Assembly (NCBI GenBank): GCA_016871155.1
Contig: VFZO01000027.1
Location: 1-37,674 of the forward strand
Source: Acidobacteriota bacterium
GTDB lineage: Bacteria; Acidobacteriota; Terriglobia; Bryobacterales; Bryobacteraceae
DNA length: 37,674 nucleotides
Reading direction: 5' to 3'
The notes beneath the pieces were generated by a model. That model did not search any database and was not told the origin of the DNA. It saw only the letters and a program-made list of their open reading frames with translations. Numbering within the stretch: the stretch's first letter is position 1; every line of letters starts with the position of its first letter. Of this stretch, positions 1 to 7,636 are shown piece by piece. The position numbers were made by a program, and so were the translations under genes.

Positions 1-480
1 ACGCTTTTGCTAATGGCGTGCGCGACGGCCATAGCCGTGCCTCCCGCGCAGTACGGAGACCGGCGCGGCAAACGGCTCGTCATGGCGGTGCTGTGCGCCC
101 TGGTCCTGATTAACATGACGGGCGCCGTGACCGCCCTGGGTGACACGATCTTTCCGGTGAAGCCGGCGCTCGACGGCGGGTTATGGTCCAAGATTCGAGA
201 CGATGCAACGGCCGGTCAGCACTTTTTGATCCGTCTGCGAGCGGTGCATCCGTTTCTGGCGATAGCCGGGGCCGGATTTCTCATCGGCGGCATGGCCGCA
301 CTGCGGCGGCGCGTTCGAGAGGTCTCGCACTGGCCTGTTTCGCTAGCGGGAACGCAGGTGCTGCTCGGTGCGGCCAACATCGCGCTCGCGGCGCCTGGTT
401 GGATGCAGGTAATTCATCTGCTGGTTGCGCAACTTCTATGGGTGGCGTGTGTGAAGGTCTGGCTGGAGATGAGAGCGTAG
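1..480 (+). CDS. COX15/CtaA-type heme A synthase, C-terminal half (cut by window edge)
   Basis: The frame is open to base 1, so this is the 3' part of a gene that starts outside the window. The visible ~160 residues match the second half of the CtaA/COX15 family, a membrane enzyme that oxidises heme O to heme A for cytochrome oxidase. Seen: the family phrase TGAVTALGDTIFP, followed by about three membrane segments, with one His in RLRAVHPFLAI and one in QVIHLLVAQLL. These fit the two heme-ligand histidines of the C-terminal four-helix bundle. The stop lies 5 bases from the convergent rhodanese stop, with no terminator between them. Family assignment is good; whether it is heme A synthase proper or a COX15-like relative cannot be told without the N-terminal half. 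Confidence 0.82.
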   Translation, partial: TLLLMACATAIAVPPAQYGDRRGKRLVMAVLCALVLINMTGAVTALGDTIFPVKPALDGGLWSKIRDDATAGQHFLIRLRAVHPFLAIAGAGFLIGGMAALRRRVREVSHWPVSLAGTQVLLGAANIALAAPGWMQVIHLLVAQLLWVACVKVWLEMRA

Positions 481-485
481 CGCCG

Positions 486-815
486 CTAGTACCGCGGCAC
501 ATCCCGGTCCGCTTCCATGCTCCAGCGGTCGATTCCGCCCGCCATGCTCACGCAATTCTCAACGCCCTGCGCGCGCAGCCAGTGAACTACGTTCAAGCTC
601 CGCACGCCGTGATGACAGTAGACCACTAGCGGGGTCGAATCCGCCTGCGATTCCAACTCCTGCAGCCGCCCTGGCACGGTATTCATCGGCACCAGGTTCG
701 CTCCCTCAATCCGGCAGAGGGCCCATTCTTCCGGCTCGCGGACATCGATCAAGCAAAGCTTTTCCCCCTCGCTTTTGCGCCGCACCACCTCGGCAACGGT
801 GATCTCGTAGCTCAT
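486..815 (-). CDS. Rhodanese-like domain protein
   Basis: A single-domain 109-residue rhodanese. Seen: the CH2A-like LIDVREPEEWA at residues 22-32 and the active-site loop CHHGVRS with Cys67, then GGIDRW near the C-terminus. Such stand-alone domains carry sulfur as a persulfide on the Cys or act as small sulfurtransferases in the cytoplasm; the substrate is not shown by the sequence. It is the last gene of a minus-strand run, starting 5 bases after the polyprenyl synthase stop, so it is probably co-transcribed with it. The loop is intact, so it should be active. Confidence 0.9.
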   Translation of the reverse strand: MSYEITVAEVVRRKSEGEKLCLIDVREPEEWALCRIEGANLVPMNTVPGRLQELESQADSTPLVVYCHHGVRSLNVVHWLRAQGVENCVSMAGGIDRWSMEADRDVPRY

Positions 816-820
816 CGCGC

Positions 821-1822
821 TCAGTGGTCGCGGCCCGTCACCAACTCCGTCACGCTGTGCAGCGCGCGTTGATACGCCGAATCGGGGAAGGTAGAGATCA
901 ACGTTCTTGCCCGTTCGGTGAAGCTCTCGGCACGCTCCTTGCCGCGCTCAATCCCCTGATAGCGCTTCAGAAGGCCGATAATCTGGTCGAAACTCACGGT
1001 CTTGTATTCGCGTTCTCGCAGCACCGTGGCCACTAATTCGCGTTCGGCGGGCGTCGCCCGCTGGAGCGCGTACACCAACGGCAGCGTCACTTTTCCTTCG
1101 CGCAGATCGTTACCGACCGGCTTTCCCAATACCGTCTCCCGCGAAGTAAAGTCGAGCATATCGTCGACGAGTTGAAATGCGATTCCCAGGTTCCAGGCGA
1201 ACTCGCCCAGCTTCGCTTCGTCGCTCTCCGACGCGCCGCCGGCCATGGCGCCTAGCCGCGCACACGTTCCAAACAGGCTGGCCGTCTTGCGATCGATCAA
1301 CTCCATGTAGTCCGCTTCGGTAATTTCGATGCGGCCGATGCGCTCCAGTTGAATCAGCTCGCCTTCAACCATGATTTGCGTCAGGCCGATCAGCAGGTCC
1401 AGTACCCGGAAATTCCGCGCCCGCACGGCGCATTGGAACGCCTGCATGTAGAGCCAATCGCCCGCCAACACCGACGTTTGGTTGCCCCACAACGCATTCG
1501 TGGACGGCTTTCCCCGCCGTGTTTCCGCGGCGTCGATCACATCGTCGTGCACAAGCGTGGCTGTGTGGATCATCTCCACGATCGCCGCCATCTGCACCGA
1601 CTGTTCGTTCAGCGGTCCGAATAGTTGGGTGGAAAGCAGAACCAGCGTCGGCCGCAACCGTTTTCCGCCGGAATCCTGAATATGCCGGTTGATCGCCGTA
1701 ATCGCATCCACCGAAGCGATTGATTCCAGGCGCATCACTTCTTCCACGCGGCGCATGTCCTTCTCGACAAGCTGAAGAATCTCGCGCGCCGTCAGAACCT
1801 GTCCAATCCGGCTGATTCCCAT
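821..1822 (-). CDS. Trans-polyprenyl diphosphate synthase (IspB/HepT/SdsA type)
   Basis: Makes long-chain all-trans polyprenyl diphosphate, usually the side chain of menaquinone or ubiquinone, by repeated addition of isopentenyl diphosphate. The 333-residue length is normal. Seen: GGKRLRP at residues 52-58 (IPP binding), the first Asp-rich motif DDVID at 93-97, and the second DDMLD at 220-224. The frame is open far upstream, but the ATG at 1822 gives the normal family N-terminus (GISRIGQVL); the extra 97 residues are a GC-rich shadow of the neighbouring gene. It lies 31 bases downstream of the oxidoreductase and 5 bases upstream of the rhodanese. The small residues before the first motif (ATLVH) suggest a long-chain product; the exact length cannot be called. 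Confidence 0.9.
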   Translation of the reverse strand: MGISRIGQVLTAREILQLVEKDMRRVEEVMRLESIASVDAITAINRHIQDSGGKRLRPTLVLLSTQLFGPLNEQSVQMAAIVEMIHTATLVHDDVIDAAETRRGKPSTNALWGNQTSVLAGDWLYMQAFQCAVRARNFRVLDLLIGLTQIMVEGELIQLERIGRIEITEADYMELIDRKTASLFGTCARLGAMAGGASESDEAKLGEFAWNLGIAFQLVDDMLDFTSRETVLGKPVGNDLREGKVTLPLVYALQRATPAERELVATVLREREYKTVSFDQIIGLLKRYQGIERGKERAESFTERARTLISTFPDSAYQRALHSVTELVTGRDH

Positions 1823-1853
1823 GAAAACACCAGTGTATCGCACCGGCGCGGGA

Positions 1854-3185
1854 TCAGACGTTCTTGGGGTCCGGGTGTGTCCAGGGTTTCCGGTACGGCC
1901 GCGCCAGCAAGCCGTTGGCCTCTTTGTCGTTCGCGACCTTGTGTGTGGCCGGGTCCCAGACCAGCGTCCGCCCGCCGAGCTTTTGCGAGAGATTCGCCAA
2001 AATGCACGCGGTTGTGGAGATATGGCCCTGCTCGATGTCGGCGACTGGCTTCGATCGCTGGTCGATCGCCGCGAGGAAGTTTCGCATGTGGCCCCGGATC
2101 GCGGGAGCGACATGCTTCTCCAACTCGGCCTCGGTCTTGTCCTCCGGGTACTCTTCCAACTCGTACTTCACGTCCTTGTGAATGGCCTCGCCTTTTCCTA
2201 CGGGAAGGAGGTCGTAGCCCATCACACTGGCCTTCAGCGTCGCCTTTTCGCCATAAAACGTGGCTCCCCATGGATACTTCGGATCCGGCGCCGTACCCCA
2301 ACTGCGGTGGGTCCAGACAACCTGCACGCCTCCAAAATCGAAAGTGGCCGATTGCGTGTCCGTGGTGTTTGCCTTGCTCGCCTTATCCATCAGAATTCCG
2401 CCCGTCGAGGAGACGCTGCGCGGCCAGCCCAGTCCCATCATCCAGCGAACCATGTCGAGCATGTGGATGCACATGTCGCCGACGATTCCGTTGCCATACT
2501 CCATGAACGCGCGCCAGCGGCGCGGATGCACCAGCTTGTTGTAGGGCCGCATGGGCGCCGGCCCGGTCCACATCTCGTAATCCAAATGCGCCGGCGGCGG
2601 CTCGTCGGGCGGGTTTTCCTTGGCGCGCATGTGGTAGTAAAAGTAGGTCTCCACGAAAGCGATCTTGCCCAGGGCGCCGGTATCGAGAAAGTTCTCCTTC
2701 GCTTCCATCAGGTGCGGGGTGGAGCGCCGCTGCGTTCCCACCTGCACCACGCGGTTGTACTTGCGGGCCGCCGCCAGCATCGCCTGGCCCTCCACGATAT
2801 CCACGCCGATCGGTTTCTGCACATACACGTCGCATCCGGCTTTCACGGCTTCGATCATCGGCAGGGCGTGCCAATGGTCCGGCGTGGCGATCAGGCAGAT
2901 GTCCAGGTCCTTCTGCTTGAGCATTTCCCGATAGTCTGCGAACGCCCGCGGCTTCCGCCTTGAGGCCTGCCTTTGCGACACGATTTCCGCCGCGTCCGCC
3001 AGCATTCGCGAATCGACGTCGCAGAGGGAGACGACCTCCACGGGGGCGGCCTGAATCAGCCGCAGCAAGTCAGCCTTGCCGTACCAGCCGGTGCCAATCA
3101 ACCCTACACGACGAGTCTTTGCTTGGGCGGCGGCGCTTGCCGCGGCCGAGGAGGAGAGAAACAATCGCCGGTCCATCACCGGCAA
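1854..3185 (-). CDS. Tat-exported Gfo/Idh/MocA-family oxidoreductase
   Basis: NAD(P)-dependent sugar oxidoreductase family. Seen: an N-terminal twin-arginine-like leader (DRRLFLSSSAAASAAAQA), a Rossmann GTGWYG at about residues 31-36, then a C-terminal substrate domain with HMLDMVRWMMG. The usual EKP motif reads VYVQKPIG at 121-128, so Glu is Gln while the catalytic Lys is kept. Length is 443 residues. The start could be M1 or M4 (3176), which directly precedes the Arg pair. The gene begins 2 bases after a small membrane-protein gene. Exported members of this family are common in acidobacteria and planctomycetes and are thought to act on sugars outside the cytoplasm; the substrate is unknown here. 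Confidence 0.9.
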   Translation of the reverse strand: MPVMDRRLFLSSSAAASAAAQAKTRRVGLIGTGWYGKADLLRLIQAAPVEVVSLCDVDSRMLADAAEIVSQRQASRRKPRAFADYREMLKQKDLDICLIATPDHWHALPMIEAVKAGCDVYVQKPIGVDIVEGQAMLAAARKYNRVVQVGTQRRSTPHLMEAKENFLDTGALGKIAFVETYFYYHMRAKENPPDEPPPAHLDYEMWTGPAPMRPYNKLVHPRRWRAFMEYGNGIVGDMCIHMLDMVRWMMGLGWPRSVSSTGGILMDKASKANTTDTQSATFDFGGVQVVWTHRSWGTAPDPKYPWGATFYGEKATLKASVMGYDLLPVGKGEAIHKDVKYELEEYPEDKTEAELEKHVAPAIRGHMRNFLAAIDQRSKPVADIEQGHISTTACILANLSQKLGGRTLVWDPATHKVANDKEANGLLARPYRKPWTHPDPKNV

Positions 3186-3187
3186 GT

Positions 3188-3358
3188 TTATCGCCTTGAA
3201 AGCAACGTCGCCACGCCGGCCGCGATGATGACCACCGGCCAGAGCTTGTCGAAGCCCATGTCGGGGATGAACTGTCCAACCAGAAGGATACTCCCGACCG
3301 TGATCATCATCAGAGGCCCGATCAAGGAATTGCGGTGAGAGCTATGTTCGCCATGCAT
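3188..3358 (-). CDS. Small membrane protein, LiaI/LiaF-like (DUF5668-like) segment
   Basis: A 56-residue reading frame read directly from the bases. After a short His-rich hydrophilic head (MHGEHSSHRN) it has two hydrophobic stretches: LIGPLMMITVGSILLVGQF, then LWPVVIIAAGVATLL, joined by a short turn with FDKLWP. This pattern (gly-rich helix, D/N, LWP, second helix) is typical of the LiaI-LiaF-like transmembrane region seen in many small envelope proteins. It sits 36 bases after the second MacB-type permease and ends 2 bases before the oxidoreductase start, so it fits the operon. No function beyond membrane insertion can be claimed. Similarity is from pattern recognition; there is no obvious strong ribosome site. 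Confidence 0.65.
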   Translation of the reverse strand: MHGEHSSHRNSLIGPLMMITVGSILLVGQFIPDMGFDKLWPVVIIAAGVATLLSRR

Positions 3359-3394
3359 ATCGTTATCTACGATGCCGCCCCGGCGTTTGTTCCG

Positions 3395-4624
3395 TCACTC
3401 GTACCGGAGGGCCTCGACGGGGTCGAGCCGCGCCGCCTTGTTGGCTGGCCAGATGCCGAAGAACAGCCCCACACCGGCCGACACTGCCACGCCGGCGGCC
3501 ACCGCCCAGAGCGGCACCGCCGTCGGCAACGATGGGAATGCGAACTGCGCGCCCTTCGAGATGAACCAGCCCAGCCCGATACCGAGGAACCCGCCCACAA
3601 GCGTCAACACAACGGCTTCCGTTAAGAACTGAACGACAATGTCGATGCGCCGCGCGCCCAGCGCCTTGCGCGTTCCAATCTCCTTGGTTCGTTCCGTTAC
3701 CGACACGAGCATGATGTTCATTACGCCAATGCCGCCCACCAGCAATCCGATGGAGCTGAGAACCACCATGACGATGGCTACCATCGCAACCACACCCCGG
3801 AACTGTTCGATCATCTGTTCCGCCGTGGAGATTGAGAACGTATCCGGTTTGCTGAGCGGCACTTTACGATCGATTCGCAGGATGGCGCGCACTTCGTCCG
3901 CCGCCGCCGCCAGTTTGCCCGGTAGGGCGGTGACGACGATCATGTGCTCCTTCGCGTTCGGAAACATTTTCCGCATCGTGAAGTACGGAAACATCGCGCG
4001 GCGGTCTTCCTGCCCTGGCATCGATTGGGCCGGGCGTTTCATCACGCCAATCACTTCGAAACTATGGCCGTCGATCTCCACCCACTTTCCCAGCCCGCTG
4101 GTGCTTTGGAAGAACGATTTCGCCAGGTCCTCGCCGAGAACCACCACTGGCATGCGCCGGAAGCTGTCCACGTCGCTGACGAACCGGCCTTCGAGCATCT
4201 CCACACCGCTCAGTACATAACTGGGGTCGGTGCCCGCGATGTTGATGTTAAACGCGTCGATGGCTTTGAATCGGGCCTTGTGGATTCCCCAGCTTGGAAA
4301 CAGGTATGGGCTCACGGCCTGCACCGTCGTGGCGCGCTCACGGATCGCCAGCGCGTTCTCCAGGCTCAGCGGTTTTCGGTTGCGTTCGTCGGCCGGCCGC
4401 GGCCCGAAACTCATGGGCGAGTCGAATTTGCTGATCACCAGATTGTCGGAACCGAAGGTCCGGATGACGCTGGTGATCGACGAATCGAGCCCCGCGAGAA
4501 TGGAGCCGACTCCGATGACCGTGCTGGTACCGATGATGACGCCAAGCACCGTTAGGAACGCCCGCAGTTTGTGCGCCCGGAGCGTGTCGAAGGCGAGAAG
4601 AACGCCAAACCAAAGTCTCGTCAT
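3395..4624 (-). CDS. MacB/FtsX-type ABC transporter permease (second of pair)
   Basis: A 409-residue permease of the MacB/LolCE class. Seen: an N-terminal helix LRAFLTVLGVIIGTSTVIG (about residues 20-38), a ~230-residue extracytoplasmic MacB_PCD-like domain, then an FtsX domain with three helices and the hallmark GVMNIMLVSVTERTKEIGTR followed by KALGARR. The ATG at 4624 overlaps the stop of the upstream permease by four bases (ATGA), so the two are translationally coupled and probably form a heterodimer. The long upstream extension of the open frame is a shadow and is left out. Neither an ATPase nor a membrane-fusion gene is in the window, so the energising subunit must be elsewhere. Substrate unknown; this class moves peptides, lipoproteins or antibiotics, or transmits mechanical force. 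Confidence 0.9.
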   Translation of the reverse strand: MTRLWFGVLLAFDTLRAHKLRAFLTVLGVIIGTSTVIGVGSILAGLDSSITSVIRTFGSDNLVISKFDSPMSFGPRPADERNRKPLSLENALAIRERATTVQAVSPYLFPSWGIHKARFKAIDAFNINIAGTDPSYVLSGVEMLEGRFVSDVDSFRRMPVVVLGEDLAKSFFQSTSGLGKWVEIDGHSFEVIGVMKRPAQSMPGQEDRRAMFPYFTMRKMFPNAKEHMIVVTALPGKLAAAADEVRAILRIDRKVPLSKPDTFSISTAEQMIEQFRGVVAMVAIVMVVLSSIGLLVGGIGVMNIMLVSVTERTKEIGTRKALGARRIDIVVQFLTEAVVLTLVGGFLGIGLGWFISKGAQFAFPSLPTAVPLWAVAAGVAVSAGVGLFFGIWPANKAARLDPVEALRYE

Positions 4625-5868
4625 TTTTCCGCTCGCAAAGCCACGATCGGGTCTAGTTTGGCCGCTCGCTGCGCCGGGTAGATGCCGAAGAACAGGCCGA
4701 CCAGCGTAGATAGCCCAACGGCGATCAGGACCGCGCTCCCGGGCACCGACATCGGAACCGCCGTCGTGTTCCGGACAATGATCGCCACAATCCAGGCGAT
4801 GATCACGCCGATGAGTCCCCCGGTGCCGGAAAGCACGCTCGATTCGACAAGGAACTGGTTCAGGATGTCCTGCCGGCGCGCCCCAACCGCTTTTCGCACG
4901 CCAATCTCGTGGGTCCGTTCCGTGACAACCGCCAGCATAATGTTCATGATGACGACGCCCCCTACAACCATGAAGACGCTCACCACTGCAACAGCCGTGG
5001 CCGCTATGGCCCCGGTCATCTGATCCCACGCCGACAATAGGGAATCGGACGAAAAGATACCGAAATTGTCCGATTCGCCCGGCCGCACATGGCGCCAGGC
5101 GCGCAGCAGGCTGCGGACCTCGTCTTGCGCCCGTTCCAGATGATTCCTGTCTAGCGCAAGCGCAGCGTAGCCAATGCCCGTGCGCGCGCCGTACATCTTG
5201 AAGTACGTTTCAACCGGAATAATGATGAATCGGTCGCGCGATTGGCCGAAAACACTGCCCTGTTCCTTCGCCACGCCGATTACCGTGAAGGGCCGGCCCA
5301 TCACCTCGATCGACTTGCCGATCGGATCGGTAGCCGGAAAGAACCGCTCCTTCACCTCATGGCCGATCACGGCGGTCAAGGTGTGGCGCGCGTCGTCCGA
5401 TTCGGTCAGAAACCTGCCGTTGGCAATCTGCGTGTTTGTGATGACGCCGACGTTTGCGCTGACCCCTCGCAGTTCCAGTTCCTCAATCCGCTCGTTCAAA
5501 TAGTTGGCGTTCCCCATCCGGCTCACTTCCATGCCGATTTCGCGCAGCATCGTGGACCGCGTGCGAACGAAGTCGTACTCCTCTCGCGACAGTTGGGGGT
5601 TCTTCCGCTGCATTTCCAGGAACTTCTTCGGGTCCCACTGCCCGATCATCACCATGCGCCGGATCCGGAAACCGTCCACCCCCATGTCGGCGACGGTGTT
5701 GGCAATGTAGTCGTCCATGCCCCGGATCACGGCCATGACCGCGATCAGAGTCGTCGTCGCAAGGATGATCCCCAGCAGAGTGAGGAAGCTGCGAAGCTTA
5801 CTGGAGCGCAGCGCTCCGACAGCCACACGCGTGGCCTCACCGAAGGAGGCTGTGGATGATCGCGCCAT
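4621..5868 (-). CDS. MacB/FtsX-type ABC transporter permease (first of pair)
   Basis: A 415-residue paralogue of the downstream permease. Seen: N-terminal helix LRSFLTLLGIILATTTLIAV, a periplasmic core domain with AVIGHEVKERFFP and GRPFTVIGVAKEQG, and the C-terminal FtsX domain with VIMNIMLAVVTERTHEIGVR and KAVGARRQDILNQFL. The C-terminus LDPIVALRAEK matches the usual 'P..ALR.E' ending of this class. It starts 21 bases after the YheT-like hydrolase stop and overlaps the next permease by ATGA. Acts in the inner membrane; substrate not inferable. Two different permeases in tandem suggest a hetero-complex rather than a MacB homodimer. Confidence 0.9.
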   Translation of the reverse strand: MARSSTASFGEATRVAVGALRSSKLRSFLTLLGIILATTTLIAVMAVIRGMDDYIANTVADMGVDGFRIRRMVMIGQWDPKKFLEMQRKNPQLSREEYDFVRTRSTMLREIGMEVSRMGNANYLNERIEELELRGVSANVGVITNTQIANGRFLTESDDARHTLTAVIGHEVKERFFPATDPIGKSIEVMGRPFTVIGVAKEQGSVFGQSRDRFIIIPVETYFKMYGARTGIGYAALALDRNHLERAQDEVRSLLRAWRHVRPGESDNFGIFSSDSLLSAWDQMTGAIAATAVAVVSVFMVVGGVVIMNIMLAVVTERTHEIGVRKAVGARRQDILNQFLVESSVLSGTGGLIGVIIAWIVAIIVRNTTAVPMSVPGSAVLIAVGLSTLVGLFFGIYPAQRAAKLDPIVALRAEK

Positions 5869-5889
5869 GTTTGCCGTTAGGACAGACGG

Positions 5890-6849
5890 TTACAGACCCC
5901 CGTTTGTTCCATCCAACCAGTCCAGGATGGCTTCGTCGGCCCAAAAGCGGGGCAGTTCCTTCGCCAGAAACGCCACGTGACCGCCATGGGAAGGCGCCAA
6001 AAGAGTCAGATTGGGGTTTGTGGAGATGGCCGGATTTCGGTAGACATCGAACGGAACCAGCGGATCGTCCTGCGCAGTGAGCAGCAGAGTCGGCGTACGA
6101 ATCGCTGCCAGGCCGTTCTGGGAAGACTGCGTCGTATAGTAGTTGCCGGCCGAGCCGAAGCCAAAGTGCGGAGCCGTTATGCGGTCGTCGAACTCGTATA
6201 CGGTTCTCACCGCCCGGACGTTGGTCCGCTCGAAAATCGGGTCGAACGCCTCGGGTTGCTGGCGCCGGCGCTCCTCCAGACGGTCCTGCATGCGCCGGAC
6301 GAACCGGTTTTGGTACAGGAAATTCGCTTTGCGGCCCAGCGCGCGGACACAGGCGGCCAGGTCGATCGGCGCGGAAACGGCTACGAACCGGCTCACTTTC
6401 GCGTGCCCTTCGCCTGCCAATCGCAGCGTTTGATTGCCGCCCAGCGAATACCCGGCGACTACTACGGGCGCGTCCGATTGAAGTTGATCGATGTAGAAAC
6501 GAAGATCGCTGGTCAAACCGGCATGGTAGAGTGTGTTGCACCAGCCCTCGGTGCCCCCACAACCGCGAATATTCATGCGGTGGACGGCGTAGCCGCGCTG
6601 GAGCGCGTTCCAGGCCATGCTTCGCATATAGCCGCCCTCCGAGGAGCCCTCCAGTCCATGGACCAGAATCAACTCCCCCTTTACAGGCCCGGACGGACGC
6701 TGCTCGACAACCCGAACCGCCACTTGCGGCTCGGTCTGCACGCGATGTTCCCGCACCGGCACCTGGTCAAGCTCCTGGAACCGGGGCCAGAAGTTAGAAG
6801 CGATTGTTGCCAAATGAGGATTGGCAATCAGGGGAACGAAAGGGCGCAA
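5890..6849 (-). CDS. YheT-like alpha/beta-fold hydrolase
   Basis: A 319-residue esterase-like protein of the YheT/ABHD1-3 family. Seen: the opening PLIANPHLATIASNFWPR typical of this family, the oxyanion region LVHGLEGSS (62-70), the nucleophile elbow GYSLGG with Ser135, an acid in AQDDPLVP (Asp261/262), and the His in SHGGHVAF (His291, or His288). The triad is therefore complete. Family members hydrolyse short acyl esters or lipids, but physiological substrates are generally unknown. It begins 10 bases after the ANTAR regulator stop and ends 21 bases before the permease pair, so it likely belongs to one transcript with them. Confidence 0.9.
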   Translation of the reverse strand: MRPFVPLIANPHLATIASNFWPRFQELDQVPVREHRVQTEPQVAVRVVEQRPSGPVKGELILVHGLEGSSEGGYMRSMAWNALQRGYAVHRMNIRGCGGTEGWCNTLYHAGLTSDLRFYIDQLQSDAPVVVAGYSLGGNQTLRLAGEGHAKVSRFVAVSAPIDLAACVRALGRKANFLYQNRFVRRMQDRLEERRRQQPEAFDPIFERTNVRAVRTVYEFDDRITAPHFGFGSAGNYYTTQSSQNGLAAIRTPTLLLTAQDDPLVPFDVYRNPAISTNPNLTLLAPSHGGHVAFLAKELPRFWADEAILDWLDGTNGGL

Positions 6850-6859
6850 CCTCTCCAGT

Positions 6860-7600
6860 TTACTGGGCCGGCGAGGCCCGCTTGTTCAGATCTTCGGTAA
6901 AGATAATTGCTTCGGCCAGACTTTTCATCGGTTTACGCAGCCGGCGGCTCTCATTCCTAAGCTGAAGATAGGCATCTTCCTCGGTTAACCCGTGGCGGCG
7001 TTGCAAGATACCCTTCGCCCGCTCCACGACCTTTCGCTCCTCCAGCTTACGCCGCATCTCCTGCGTCTCTTCCTTCAGCCGGGAGTTTTCGTCGGTCAAA
7101 CGGGACTTAGCCAGCGCGCCGCCCATCTGCTCGCCGATGAACGAGAGCATCGCGATCTCATCGGTCGAATGATTATGCGGATCCCGGTGATGCGTATTGA
7201 TCACGCCAATCAGGTCGCCGCCTGCGACCAGCGGTACCGAAAGAAAGGCCCTATAGGTATCCTCGACAAGCGCTCCGAACTTCTTGAATCGCTTGTCCTG
7301 AAAGGCGTTATCGTCCAATGCTACAACTGTTTTGTGTTCCGCCACCCAACCGGTAATTCCCTCACCGACCTTCATTCGAAGAGATCCGATTTCTGACGTA
7401 TGTGGAACTTGGGATGCGCGGAGTACGATCTCATCAGAGTCCTGGTCGAACATATAAACCAGGCAAGCGTCACAGCCCGTGATTTGCACGGCCAGACCAA
7501 TAATTTCCCCGAGCATTTCATCCACGGTTCTCTCGCTGGCGACGATGCTGCTGACGCGGTGTAAGAGCGATACTTGAGGAGTGCGAAACTCCGTTTCCAT
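6860..7600 (-). CDS. GAF-ANTAR RNA-binding antitermination regulator
   Basis: A 246-residue regulator. Seen: an N-terminal GAF domain (about residues 12-165, with GEGITGWVAEHK and SVPLVAGGDLIGVIN), a Lys/Glu-rich coiled-coil (about 168-190), and a C-terminal ANTAR domain with VVERAKGILQRRHGLTEEDA. ANTAR domains dimerise through the coil and bind a two-hairpin RNA to prevent transcription termination. The ATG at 7600 is preferred; the longer frame would add 15 unrelated residues. It is the first gene of the minus-strand run and diverges from a metallopeptidase gene with only 36 bases between start codons. The GAF ligand is unknown, and no receiver domain is present, so sensing is probably by small-molecule or redox input. 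Confidence 0.93.
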   Translation of the reverse strand: METEFRTPQVSLLHRVSSIVASERTVDEMLGEIIGLAVQITGCDACLVYMFDQDSDEIVLRASQVPHTSEIGSLRMKVGEGITGWVAEHKTVVALDDNAFQDKRFKKFGALVEDTYRAFLSVPLVAGGDLIGVINTHHRDPHNHSTDEIAMLSFIGEQMGGALAKSRLTDENSRLKEETQEMRRKLEERKVVERAKGILQRRHGLTEEDAYLQLRNESRRLRKPMKSLAEAIIFTEDLNKRASPAQ

Positions 7601-7636
7601 AGGTACCACGTTCCCAGCGTAAGGGCAGACGCGCGG

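Noticed and set aside
1821-2963. Long plus-strand open frame (380 codons) opposite the oxidoreductase gene
   Set aside because: Translation is Arg/His/Val-rich with no family pattern; it is the antisense shadow of a GC-rich gene.
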